From contig JAVBKF010000020.1 of assembly GCA_031554215.1 (NCBI GenBank), positions 1 through 19,282 of the forward strand: a stretch of 19,282 bases of DNA, given 5' to 3'. The translations under genes and the position numbers were made by a program. Every line of letters starts with the position of its first letter. Within the stretch, counting starts at the first letter, position 1. Positions 1 to 6,726 of the stretch are shown in pieces. The stretch comes from JAVBKE01 sp031554215 (GTDB lineage Bacteria > Bacillota > Bacilli > JARBTR01). The notes beneath the pieces were generated by a model. That model had not been told where the DNA came from. It saw nothing but the letters and a program-made list of their open reading frames with translations, and did no database searches.

Positions 1-170
1 AAAGCACGATATCAAGAGAGTTGAAACGTGGCACAACGACCCAAATGAAATCAAAGGGAGTCACGTATGAAGCTTATTTTCCTGAGACAGGACAAGCGGT
101 ATATGAAAAGCATAGGAAAGCATCTGGGAAGCAACTTAAACTAGTTCAGGTAAATGATTTCATTTCCTAA
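1..170 (+). pseudogene. IS30-family transposase, internal N-terminal fragment
   Basis: An open frame read from base 3 encodes STISRELKRGTTTQ, then a stretch with PETGQAVYE and SGKQLKLVQV, and stops at the TAA at 168-170. It closely matches the N-terminal third of the minus-strand IS30-type transposase that follows (206-1252), but with many substitutions (for example KGVTYEAYF against KKIMHEAYF), so it comes from a different copy. Similarity ends near base 163, just before the next element begins, so the fragment was already truncated or lies at a recombination junction. The left end continues outside the window. It lacks the catalytic DDE domain and cannot be functional. Confidence 0.85.
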
Positions 171-199
171 ATTGCAAATACAAATGCAACAAACAAGCC
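171..199 (+). repeat. IS30 left terminal inverted repeat
   Basis: About 29 bases, starting ATTGCAAATACAAATGCAAC. It pairs imperfectly with the reverse complement of 1311-1340, which starts GTTGTAAAATGAAATGCAAC. The preceding TAA (168-170) is the candidate target duplication. Confidence 0.65.
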
Positions 200-205
200 A
201 AAAAA

Positions 206-1252
206 TCAAGAATGACAAAGTGAGTTAATTTCTTTGGTGAAACACTCCAAAGGAGTCCTATAACCAAGAATCTTCCTAGGCAAATTGTTACACCAGTCGG
301 TGATAAATTTGATCATCTTGTTTGAAACGGAAGAGATAGGTTTTCCTTTAGGAATAAACATGCGAATCAGGTTATTGTGTTTCTCATTTGTTCCTCTTTC
401 AAAAGCACTATAGGGATGGGAGAAATAGACCTAGGTTGTGGTGCTGCCCTTAAGCATCCACAAGGCTAGAAAACTCAGAACCGTTATCAGAAGTAATCGT
501 TTTGAATACCTGGGAGAAGTGAGTTCCCAATCTGTTTTTCAAGGTAGTGATGGATTCGCGTACACTCGCATCAACTTTTGCATTGATTTTGAAAATTAAG
601 TCGTTCTCGTTTTACGCTTAGTGATAGTTAGAAGGGCTTCATCACCTGACTTTTTCCCAATGACAGTATCAATTTCCCAGTGACCAAATTCATCTCTTAA
701 CTCAATTTCAGGTGGTCGTTCAGATATGCTCTTCCCAAGCACCTTCTTATTTTTGCAGACATGATTTTTCTTTGTATTTATCGCAACTTTTAACGTCAGG
801 TCAATATTTTTTACAGCGATCAAACCTTGGTCAATATAGTTGTACAACGTTTTTGCACAAACAACCCTTTTTTTGAACAGCCCTTGTTTTTTTACATGAC
901 CGACCACCGCATCTGGCGACCATTTATGGTCAATAATCTGCCTCACGGCATATTCGATGAAATCGCTGACTTGAAGTAGTTTTAGCTGCTTTCCACTCGA
1001 TTTTCGGCGTTGTTCATAAACTGCTTGTCCAGTCTCTGGGAAATAAGCTTCGTGCATTATTTTCTTTGATTTCATTTGCGTTGTTGTGCCACGTTTCAAC
1101 TCTCTTTATATCGTGCTTTTGTGCTTGCCTACTTGATTCGCAATTTCTTGCATCGACTTTCCCATCGCTCTGAGTGCTTCGATTTTTCCTCGTTCAGCCA
1201 ATGTTAGGTGTTTAAAATTTCGTTTGTTAGTGGTAATATGTGTATGAGCCAT
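206..1252 (-). pseudogene. IS30-family transposase, broken by stops and frameshifts
   Basis: Read with its faults repaired, this is a full transposase of about 348 residues, from MAHTHITTNKRNFKHL at 1252 to a TGA at 206. The N-terminal helix-turn-helix (LTLAERGKIEALRAMGKS) and the DDE nuclease parts (GHWEIDTVIG, TITSDNGSEF, ERGTNEKHNN) are recognisable. Four faults are visible: an ochre codon at 1106-1108 where the neighbouring fragment has a serine TCA, a one-base loss near 600, a compensating shift near 450, and an amber codon near 430. The longest surviving open piece is 596-1099. The total length is still a multiple of three, so the two frameshifts cancel. It would not make active transposase. 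Confidence 0.88.
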
Positions 1253-1310
1253 TGATAAACCTCGTATGTTTGATTTGTTTTAGTCGAATTAATCATACAC
1301 GATTTATCTT

Positions 1311-1340
1311 GGCTTTTCTTGTTGCATTTCATTTTACAAC
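1311..1340 (-). repeat. IS30 right terminal inverted repeat
   Basis: About 30 bases that mirror 171-199, with ten identical central bases (AAATGCAACA on the minus strand) and scattered flanking matches. It is followed by TAA at 1341-1343. Confidence 0.65.
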
Positions 1341-1357
1341 TAAGCATTCATTAATTA

Positions 1358-1626
1358 ATTAAAAGCTGTGTATTTCATGAAGAATTTGAGTCCTTTCATC
1401 CCTTCTCAGACGGAAATGGGGATGTGGCAGGCACTGAATATTAATTATTGGAAACCAATTTTTGCATGGTGATTACTATAGAGCCTTGGCGTGTTCCGAT
1501 AAAGTAGCTGATTCATTCACATTGATTGATTGTCATCTTCAAAGGATTAAAGACATGTTGAAGGAGATTTCCGATACCGAACAAGTTACAAAACTAGTTA
1601 AGCGACTTTTTAGAAGGAATAGATGA
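1358..1626 (+). pseudogene. Fic-domain (AMPylase-type) gene remnant
   Basis: Three pieces of a Fic protein lie in different frames in the correct order. The first reads FHEEFESFHPFSDGNGD (about 1370-1423), the Fic active-site motif HPFxxGNGR with the last arginine replaced by aspartate. The second reads WQALNINYWKPIFAW (about 1425-1469), resembling the stretch that follows the motif in larger Fic proteins. The third reads DYYRALACSDKVADSF and continues to a TGA at 1624-1626. About 10-20 residues between the second and third pieces are missing, and the 5' part of the gene is gone. Intact Fic proteins transfer AMP or related groups to target proteins and often act as toxins or effectors. This copy is dead. 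Loss of the 5' half may be linked to the IS30 insertion next to it. Confidence 0.7.
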
Positions 1627-1862
1627 TAATTCTGATTCTTTCCTTAGTTGAAAATCCACAGGCGGCAAAATTAACTAGCTATAAACAAATGAAGATAATT
1701 GGTCTTTCAGTGGATATTTTTGACACAGATGCTGTTCAGAAATTGACTAGATAATGGCTCAATTTTCAATAATGGTAGTTGATACCAGTGTAGGGTTCAG
1801 TAAAGGAAGAAGTGTCCGCCAATTTGGTTGTAATCGTAAACATCAAAGGTAGCTAGCAAGTA
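1627..1862. other. Degenerate sequence without an intact gene
   Basis: One short open stretch (1653-1754, plus strand) reads NPQAAKLTSYKQMKIIGLS and ends in DAVQKLTR. It has no start codon or ribosome binding site and I do not recognise it. It may be the decayed end of the Fic locus or of a neighbour. Nothing else could be supported up to the stop codon of the next gene. Confidence 0.4.
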
Positions 1863-2783
1863 TCAGAAATATTGACGATGAATCTGGTTCAAGTACGCCG
1901 TAAATCCATTGTAGAAATCATCACGCTTCAAAATCGTGACATGTGTGCCTAGATTTAATAGAAAACGATAACCGACCTCATGATTTGGTAAAGTGACGCG
2001 TGCTAAGAAATGCGCTTCGTCTATTTGTTTAACGATGGCGGAATCATAGCGCTCAGCAATTTGTTCATAACCAATATTATCAGCGGCTAATTCGACTTCG
2101 TGCATGTGAAAGTGCGTATTGTTCGGTGCAGAAACAAACGGTTTCATTTTGAATGGACGTGCGGTAAATGTTTCAGACGAAACATCTAGCTTAATCATTC
2201 GCAACAGTTTAAATGTGCGAAAATCTTGTCGTTCTAGGCTATACCCTTGCAAGTACCAGGAGCGGTTGCGAAACAATAAGTGATAAGGCTCCACTTTCCT
2301 TGATGTATGATTTCCATCACGGTCAATATATTGCAAGTTCACATAGTGTTGCTTCTTAATCGCTAGGTGGATCATTTCAACCTTTTCGTTCAGTTCATTT
2401 TTTGTTGTCCAATTAGATAGATCCAATGAAATTGAATGGTCAATTGTTTGGTTGGACTGACCTAGCATATTTTTCAGCTTTAATACTGTTTTTTTGATTT
2501 CCACAGAAGTAAGAAGTTGCTCAAATCCATCTAGACTGGTGACAATTGCTGCTAAATCGTCAGCCGTCAGTAATTTCTTATCCACCTTATAGGTGGGCAT
2601 AATACCAATACCGCCATTAGACCCTCTAAGTGAATAGACTGGAATATTTGCCATGGTGAGTGTGTCGATGTCTCGATATATTGTTCTTTTTGAAACCTCA
2701 AACATGGTAGCCATCTCAGATGCGCTGACAAGCTCTCGTTGAAGTAACAACATGACGATACTAATCAATCGTTCTATCTTCAT
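1863..2783 (-). CDS. WYL-domain transcriptional regulator (YafY type), copy 1
   Basis: A predicted 306-residue DNA-binding regulator. The N-terminal helix-turn-helix (SASEMATMFEVSKRTIYRDI, about residues 21-40 from the chosen start) is the HTH_11/DeoR-like type found in YafY proteins. The central part holds a WYL ligand-binding domain (NLQYIDRDGNH, KVEPYHLLFRNRSWYLQGY), which in this family senses a small ligand. The start at 2783 is preferred over one 16 codons upstream because AAAAGGGG lies just before it and the helix-turn-helix begins directly after. The longer start would place the gene inside its own palindromic operator (2802-2829). It is divergent from the effector-binding gene at 2883, which it probably controls. 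A second regulator of the same class, similar in length, follows at 3430. Confidence 0.9.
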   Translation of the reverse strand: MKIERLISIVMLLLQRELVSASEMATMFEVSKRTIYRDIDTLTMANIPVYSLRGSNGGIGIMPTYKVDKKLLTADDLAAIVTSLDGFEQLLTSVEIKKTVLKLKNMLGQSNQTIDHSISLDLSNWTTKNELNEKVEMIHLAIKKQHYVNLQYIDRDGNHTSRKVEPYHLLFRNRSWYLQGYSLERQDFRTFKLLRMIKLDVSSETFTARPFKMKPFVSAPNNTHFHMHEVELAADNIGYEQIAERYDSAIVKQIDEAHFLARVTLPNHEVGYRFLLNLGTHVTILKRDDFYNGFTAYLNQIHRQYF

Positions 2784-2801
2784 TTTTTCCCCTTTTAATC
2801 T

Positions 2802-2829
2802 GAATGATGACATAATGTTGTCATCATTC
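2802..2829. promoter_or_regulatory. Perfect 11-bp inverted repeat, probable WYL-regulator operator
   Basis: GAATGATGACA (2802-2812) and TGTCATCATTC (2819-2829) are exact reverse complements around a 6-bp spacer. The palindrome lies between two divergent genes, 19 bp upstream of the regulator start, and overlaps the candidate -35 of the plus-strand promoter. The position fits repression of the effector-binding gene and autoregulation. Which protein binds is inferred from position only. Confidence 0.65.
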
Positions 2830-2846
2830 AAGTGTTATAGTTAATA
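2818..2846 (+). promoter_or_regulatory. Promoter of the effector-binding gene, copy 1
   Basis: TTGTCA (2818-2823) and TTAATA (2841-2846) are separated by 17 bp. The -35 lies within the right half of the palindrome at 2802-2829, so operator occupancy would block RNA polymerase. Confidence 0.5.
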
Positions 2847-2882
2847 TCTTAACAAAATAAAATTGCTTTGGAGGAAAAATTA

Positions 2883-3302
2883 ATGGCATTTGAAATAGTG
2901 GTATTAGAGGAAGAAATGTTTTCAGGAGATAAAGTGGTGATTCCTAATTTCAATCCTGAAGAAGGTTTTGCCCGTATGAGTGAAGTTAAGTCAGGCGCAA
3001 TAACTGCATTCAAAAAGGATCATCGTGTGTATGTGGGTATTAACACAGCAATAAATGGTGAGCAATGCTACATCACAGCAAGTGCAGGAGCAGGGCATGG
3101 CGATACAAGTTTTGTGGTTTCTGCAGGGAAGTATGCAAAATTCGTTTCTAGTGAAACAGAACGGATAGCCATCGACCAGTTTATTGGTCAATGCTACGGA
3201 GAGCTTGGTCAGAATGAGCAATATGCGTTTGGTGGACCATTTAATCTAGAGGATTTAAGAGAGTCATTATTTACTATTTATCTTCCTGTTGTCGAAAAGT
3301 AA
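2883..3302 (+). CDS. GyrI-like effector-binding domain protein, copy 1
   Basis: A predicted 139-residue soluble protein that resembles the stand-alone effector-binding (GyrI/AraC_E_bind) fold. These domains bind diverse small, often cationic, molecules. Supporting features are its length, the alternating beta-rich pattern, the GQCYGELGQNEQYAFGGPF stretch and the family-like ending FTIYLPVVEK. No DNA-binding domain is present. The ATG at 2883 is chosen because TTGGAGGA ends 7 bp before it; a TTG at 2868 overlaps that ribosome binding site. It is divergent from the WYL regulator at 1863-2783. The pairing suggests that the regulator senses a compound and this protein binds or sequesters it, which is inference. 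Confidence 0.65.
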   Translation: MAFEIVVLEEEMFSGDKVVIPNFNPEEGFARMSEVKSGAITAFKKDHRVYVGINTAINGEQCYITASAGAGHGDTSFVVSAGKYAKFVSSETERIAIDQFIGQCYGELGQNEQYAFGGPFNLEDLRESLFTIYLPVVEK

Positions 3303-3359
3303 GCGTGATACGTGCTTGATCAATGGGTCATGCTACTTGTTTTGTGATTTTGAATTATC

Positions 3360-3386
3360 GGCTGCTGATGAACTGTATCAGCAGCC
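3360..3386. terminator. Hairpin between convergent genes
   Basis: GGCTGCTGAT (3360-3369) and ATCAGCAGCC (3377-3386) form a perfect 10-bp stem with a 7-base loop. It lies between the end of the plus-strand gene at 3302 and the end of the minus-strand gene at 3430. AT-rich sequence follows on both sides but there is no clean T-run, so it is a probable two-way terminator of modest strength. Confidence 0.6.
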
Positions 3387-3429
3387 TAAATTAATAATGA
3401 CATATTGAGTTGTTGTTATGTATGATCAT

Positions 3430-4398
3430 TTACTGTTGGCGTGTGTACAAGTGTAACCGCCTTTCTAAGGCTATCATCATTTCCTTTGGTATTTCCTGCG
3501 CGGTGATATCATCACCCATGAAAAGCAACCAATTGACCATCTCTGTTACTTCCTCATGATGATGTACATTGATAAAAGTTTTCAAAATGGCAGTGGTTTG
3601 GTATGGATTCGTATAGGAAATTGACATACTGAAGGGGTGGTACTTTTTGAATTGAACAATTGCTTTTGGACCAAGTTCAATGACTAGGTTGAACCGTTCT
3701 TGTTGTCCACTGAGTATGTTGACAATTCTTTTCTTACTGAGTCTTTTCTTAATTGGATAGGGTGTGACTTCGGTGAGATGATTAACAGGGAAGACCTTTT
3801 TCTGTTCTGTCGCTAAGTCGAAAGCCTCGATTAACCAAAGTCCTTTCTCGTGATATAGGTGCAAGAGGTAAATGTTATATTCCCTTAGTTGCGCACCTTC
3901 TTTACTAGTAATCAATAAATAACGATCCAACAGGAGCGTTTGAATCAATTTTTCTAATATGGGATGCGGAAGGTCCGAAAGTTCTAATAGATCAGGGTTG
4001 TTAGGGTTGGTTCCTTCAAAAAGGAAGACTTGATTCAAGAGAACAAGGTCATCCTGCTGTTGGTCTGATGTGAGACCAAGCAGTTTCTCAGCCAATGATT
4101 GTCGACTTTTGAGGTAAGGTAATTGCTGATTCCTAGTAGCCATAAAGGCGATGAAAAGTGCTTTGACTTCATCCGCCCTGAAACGGATCTCAGGGAGCAC
4201 GCTATTGCGCATCACGAAATAGCCACCATCTCTCCCGACCTCAGCAACAAGTGGCATGCCCATTGCTTCAACTTCTCTAATATCTCTAATCGCTGTTGAG
4301 CGGGAGACGTTAAATTCCTTCATGATTTCTGAGATGGTAAACTGTGCGCGGTTGTTGATGTACCGCATTATCGTATTGATCCGTTCAACTTTTTTCAT
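3430..4398 (-). CDS. WYL-domain transcriptional regulator (YafY type), copy 2
   Basis: A 322-residue regulator with an N-terminal helix-turn-helix (FTISEIMKEFNVSRSTAIRD, about residues 20-39) followed by the beta-wing stretch GMPLVAEVGRDGGYFV. The central ligand-sensing region is WYL-like but more divergent than in the copy at 1863-2783 (YNIYLLHLYHEKGLWLIEAF). AGGAG stands six bases before the ATG at 4398. The gene is divergent from a second effector-binding gene at 4508, repeating the arrangement of the 1863/2883 pair. The two regulators differ too much in sequence to be a recent duplication. Confidence 0.88.
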   Translation of the reverse strand: MKKVERINTIMRYINNRAQFTISEIMKEFNVSRSTAIRDIREVEAMGMPLVAEVGRDGGYFVMRNSVLPEIRFRADEVKALFIAFMATRNQQLPYLKSRQSLAEKLLGLTSDQQQDDLVLLNQVFLFEGTNPNNPDLLELSDLPHPILEKLIQTLLLDRYLLITSKEGAQLREYNIYLLHLYHEKGLWLIEAFDLATEQKKVFPVNHLTEVTPYPIKKRLSKKRIVNILSGQQERFNLVIELGPKAIVQFKKYHPFSMSISYTNPYQTTAILKTFINVHHHEEVTEMVNWLLFMGDDITAQEIPKEMMIALERRLHLYTRQQ

Positions 4399-4423
4399 AA
4401 GGGCTCCTAAATAGGTTCATTTT

Positions 4424-4451
4424 TTGACATGATTTAAGGTTATCATATACC
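4424..4451 (+). promoter_or_regulatory. Promoter of the effector-binding operon, copy 2
   Basis: TTGACA (4424-4429) and TATACC (4446-4451) are separated by 16 bp. Within the spacer, ATGAT (4429-4433) and ATCAT (4442-4446) form a short inverted repeat that could be part of an operator for the divergent regulator. ATAGGT (4411-4416) and ACCTAT (4449-4454) form another. Neither is as convincing as the palindrome at 2802-2829. Confidence 0.6.
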
Positions 4452-4507
4452 TATCGAATGAAACAACAAAACATTTGGTAAATTAAAAAAAGAGGATGGT
4501 TTTAAAT

Positions 4508-4987
4508 ATGACAAATTTCACACTAGAAGAAAAAGATGGCTTTACGGTTCTTGGTTTTGGAACGGAACTGACAAGTGATTATACAGATTTTGCTGGACTA
4601 AATAAGGAAAAAGCAGACTTCTGGCAAGCTGTTAGCGAAGATGGAAGACTAGATGCTTTAAAGAAAATGGCCACAAATAGCTACATTTTTGCAGTCAATG
4701 AAGCAGTGAATCACAAAATGATGCATTATGCTGGTGTAATCACAGATACTGAAGGCAAAGAGGAAGCACGAATGATTCAATTTCCGAAGGGTGAGTATTT
4801 GGTTGTTAAAGGTGAAGCTGGGACTGCTGAGGAGCTCAGTAATCAACTTGCTGGTATTGCCTTTGGTCAAGTGCTGCCAGAAGCAAAGGATGTTGCTTAT
4901 GTAGGTGGTCCTAACGCGACTGTAGAAATGGGACAGCGAAACGGTCAAGTTTATGGTGAGATGTGGATTCCGGTTGTCAGAAAATAA
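4508..4987 (+). CDS. GyrI-like effector-binding domain protein, copy 2
   Basis: A 159-residue soluble protein of the same apparent class as 2883-3302: no DNA-binding domain, a middle stretch FPKGEYLVVKGEAGTAEELS, then VYGEMWIPVVRK at the end, the usual close of GyrI-like effector-binding domains. The ATG at 4508 gives the better N-terminus (MTNFTLEEKDGF). The alternative ATG at 4496 touches the AGAGG ribosome binding site (4491-4495), although 4508 gives a long spacing of 12. It probably heads a two-gene operon with 5013-5483 and faces a WYL regulator across a 109-bp intergenic region. The ligand is unknown. Confidence 0.68.
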   Translation: MTNFTLEEKDGFTVLGFGTELTSDYTDFAGLNKEKADFWQAVSEDGRLDALKKMATNSYIFAVNEAVNHKMMHYAGVITDTEGKEEARMIQFPKGEYLVVKGEAGTAEELSNQLAGIAFGQVLPEAKDVAYVGGPNATVEMGQRNGQVYGEMWIPVVRK

Positions 4988-5012
4988 ATTGGTCACATAA
5001 GGAGAGAAAAGA

Positions 5013-5483
5013 ATGTCATACGTAGTGGATTTTAAAAATGTCTCAACCGTTGGTTTAGAATCGTCCCCAGTAGCTGATGCTTTGGCTGGACTCCGTGCCA
5101 ATGAAGCGCGCTATTTTATGAATAAATACAAGCATGAATTCACGGTTGTTCCTGCTAGCGAAAGTGGGGAAACGCTGGATTATGTGAACCATATTCTGAA
5201 AGAGGAGCGCGCGATTGAGTTCGCGGCGAAGCCCCTCGAAACGGCGCGATTTCAAGTGGAAAATCTTAAAGTCGCTTACGTCTTTTATGAAGATGGACTC
5301 AGTATCAATGTTGCCTATATGGTGGATGACCCTAAGAAGCGAGCTGTTGGGATTAAGCTATCTGAAGGAATGGAAATTCCTGTGGAATTGGTTGATAAGT
5401 TTAAGTTTGCGCGGCAGAAGTCTGCAATAGCCGGAATGATTCGGGGTTCCTATTTTATAATTAAGGGCGAATATGAAGGCTAA
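5013..5483 (+). CDS. Conserved-looking protein of unknown function
   Basis: A 156-residue protein that I cannot assign to a family. AAGGAG ends 9-10 bp before the ATG, and the gene starts 25 bp after the effector-binding gene with no terminator between, so the two are probably co-transcribed. It has no signal peptide and no membrane segment. The N-terminal half is charged and helical (VADALAGLRANEARYFMNKY), and the C-terminal half alternates in a beta-like way (VAYVFYEDGLSINVAYMVDD, then RGSYFIIKGEYEG). Context links it to whatever the WYL regulator and effector-binding protein respond to. The first WYL/effector pair has no equivalent gene. Confidence 0.75.
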   Translation: MSYVVDFKNVSTVGLESSPVADALAGLRANEARYFMNKYKHEFTVVPASESGETLDYVNHILKEERAIEFAAKPLETARFQVENLKVAYVFYEDGLSINVAYMVDDPKKRAVGIKLSEGMEIPVELVDKFKFARQKSAIAGMIRGSYFIIKGEYEG

Positions 5484-5493
5484 ATGAAGGATT

Positions 5494-5525
5494 GGGCAGG
5501 TCTAGCTGATACCACTGACCTGTCT
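5494..5525 (+). terminator. Hairpin after the effector-binding operon
   Basis: GGGCAGGTC (5494-5502) pairs with GACCTGTCT (5517-5525), using two G-T pairs, across a 14-base loop. It starts 10 bp after the stop codon at 5483. There is no T-run after it, so termination would be weak or factor-assisted. Confidence 0.4.
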
Positions 5526-5693
5526 AGTACGATCGCTCGCCTATATTTGAGAAGGTTTGTTTCAAATATGGGTGAGTTGATGTTGCTGGGGTATGGTGTC
5601 CTTTTAGTGCGTTGCAGCTCTACTAGCAATGATGTAAGAGAAAGGGTCGCTGTTTCAATAGACGTGAAGTATTTAATCATGACAACTGATTCC

Positions 5694-5707
5694 GGGAAGC
5701 GCTTCCA
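5694..5707. promoter_or_regulatory. cre-like palindrome
   Basis: GGGAAGCGCTTCCA matches 12 of 14 positions of the catabolite-response element pattern TGWAARCGYTWNCW and contains a perfect 12-bp palindrome. It lies about 180 bp upstream of the nearest promoter (5885-5913), which is far for a CcpA site, so its role is uncertain. Confidence 0.25.
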
Positions 5708-5884
5708 ATGTCCGCCTCTTTTTCATCCATCAAACAATCGAAACTTACATATCTTGTCACATCCCCCTGTTGCCGAAGCATTTCTCCATCCCTTATCGCC
5801 TAGATAAACCGCAATCACCCAATATCCCCCTAAATAAATCAAGCATAAAAAACCATCAAAACATCATATAATAATAAAAATATA

Positions 5885-5913
5885 TTGTTTCACGATAAAT
5901 GTTATGGTAAAAT
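5885..5913 (+). promoter_or_regulatory. Promoter of the DUF2975 gene pair
   Basis: TTGTTT (5885-5890) and TAAAAT (5908-5913) are 17 bp apart, and a TGG just before the -10 makes it an extended type. Transcription would start near 5920, downstream of the ATG at 5904, which supports the TTG start at 5946 for the gene. Confidence 0.6.
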
Positions 5914-5945
5914 TAAATAGAAAAACAAAAGTGAGGTGTATTTTT

Positions 5946-6425
5946 TTGAAACGAGGAACAACGCTCTTTTTGAAGGTGACCATCATAGTGATTGGAATTC
6001 CATTCATCGTCTTGTGTTTTTATCTACCGTGGATCTTGAGTGATATTGCAGACTATTGGCCAAAAGTTGCATTCTTGCAATACCCATCATTGTTCGCATT
6101 GTACGGTGCGATTGCTGCCTATTTTATCGCGCTTTACCAGTCATTCAAACTGTTAACGTACATTGAAAAGGACACAGCGTTCTCTATTCTTTCGGTCAAC
6201 GCACTAAAGAATATCAAATTCTGTGCAGTTGTGATTGCAATTCTATTTATACTAGGAATGCCAATGATCTTTTTTATGGGCGAGACAGACGATGCACCGG
6301 GTCTCATATTAATGGGGCTAGTCGTTATTTTCGCCTCAACAGTGATTGCCGTCTTTGCTGCTGTTCTTCAAGGACTATTGAAAAATGCAGTCGATATCAA
6401 ATCTGAAAATGATTTAACGGTTTGA
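5946..6425 (+). CDS. DUF2975 membrane protein
   Basis: A 159-residue integral membrane protein with four predicted transmembrane helices (about residues 9-31, 45-68, 90-112 and 116-144). The start (M/L)KRGTTLFLK is typical of DUF2975 proteins. That points to the TTG at 5946, preceded by GTGAGGTG (5930-5937); the in-frame ATG at 5904 lies upstream of the predicted transcription start. The function of the family is not known. It is almost always found beside a small YozG-like XRE regulator, as here, where the regulator's ribosome binding site overlaps this gene's stop codon. Confidence 0.88.
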   Translation: MKRGTTLFLKVTIIVIGIPFIVLCFYLPWILSDIADYWPKVAFLQYPSLFALYGAIAAYFIALYQSFKLLTYIEKDTAFSILSVNALKNIKFCAVVIAILFILGMPMIFFMGETDDAPGLILMGLVVIFASTVIAVFAAVLQGLLKNAVDIKSENDLTV

Positions 6426-6435
6426 GGTGAATAAT

Positions 6436-6657
6436 ATGACAATTATTATTAATATTGACGTGATGCTGGCGAAACGGAAAATGAGCGTTACTGAACTGTC
6501 GGAACGGGTAGGTATTACAATGGCAAACCTTTCTATATTGAAAAACGGAAAGGCGAAGGCAGTTCGGTTATCGACACTTGAAGCGGTGTGTGAAGCCTTG
6601 GGTTGCCAGCCAGGCGATATACTAGAGTATAGAAAAGACACCGATGTTGATGCGTAG
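6436..6657 (+). CDS. YozG-like XRE-family small regulator
   Basis: A 73-residue helix-turn-helix protein consisting of a single Cro/C1-type domain (VTELSERVGITMANLSILKN, about residues 18-37; then LEAVCEALGCQPGDILEY). Small regulators with the ending CEALGCQPGDILEY accompany DUF2975 proteins across Firmicutes and are thought to control the pair. The ATG at 6436 is used because TGAGGTGA (6423-6430) lies 5 bp before it; a GTG at 6427 is inside that site. The gene is translationally coupled to the DUF2975 gene, which ends at 6425. Confidence 0.9.
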   Translation: MTIIINIDVMLAKRKMSVTELSERVGITMANLSILKNGKAKAVRLSTLEAVCEALGCQPGDILEYRKDTDVDA

Positions 6658-6665
6658 ACAAGATT

Positions 6666-6721
6666 AAAACACGCTCCTCCGCCTCTAAGGCATTTACCTT
6701 CGGACGTGTGGAGCATGTTTT
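6666..6721. terminator. Two-way terminator between convergent genes
   Basis: AAAACACGCTCC (6666-6677) pairs with GGAGCATGTTTT (6710-6721) with one mismatch. An inner TCCG/CGGA pairing extends the structure. The A-run on one side and T-run on the other let it work in both directions, for the XRE gene ending at 6657 and for the hydrolase ending at 6727. Confidence 0.75.
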
Positions 6722-6726
6722 CGCAG

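Larger units (their letters stand above)
171..1340 (-). mobile_element. IS30-family insertion sequence, inactivated
   Basis: The element is about 1170 bp and holds one transposase pseudogene on the minus strand. Its ends form imperfect inverted repeats. The left end (171-199) and the reverse complement of the right end (1311-1340) share the core AAATGCAACA with further matches on both sides. TAA lies directly outside both ends (168-170 and 1341-1343), which fits the 2-3 bp target duplication known for IS30 elements, though a 3-bp match can arise by chance. Size, end structure and transposase family agree. The exact ends are inferred from the repeats. Confidence 0.75.
5484..5945. other. Intergenic region of 462 bases
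   Basis: It holds the hairpin at 5494-5525, a 12-bp palindrome GGAAGCGCTTCC at 5695-5706, and the promoter at 5885-5913. Open frames exist on both strands (5484-5807 plus, 5480-5680 minus) but have no ribosome binding site of note or recognisable protein features. I treat the region as noncoding. Confidence 0.5.

Noticed and set aside
5694..5707. Firm assignment of a CcpA (cre) operator
   Set aside because: The match is 12 of 14, but the site is far from any promoter or carbon-use gene, so it is listed only as a low-confidence feature.
5484..5807. Plus-strand open frame of 107 codons starting right after the operon stop, and a minus-strand frame at 5480-5680
   Set aside because: The two frames compete, the composition is not protein-like, the first part folds into a hairpin, and neither has a ribosome binding site with proper spacing.
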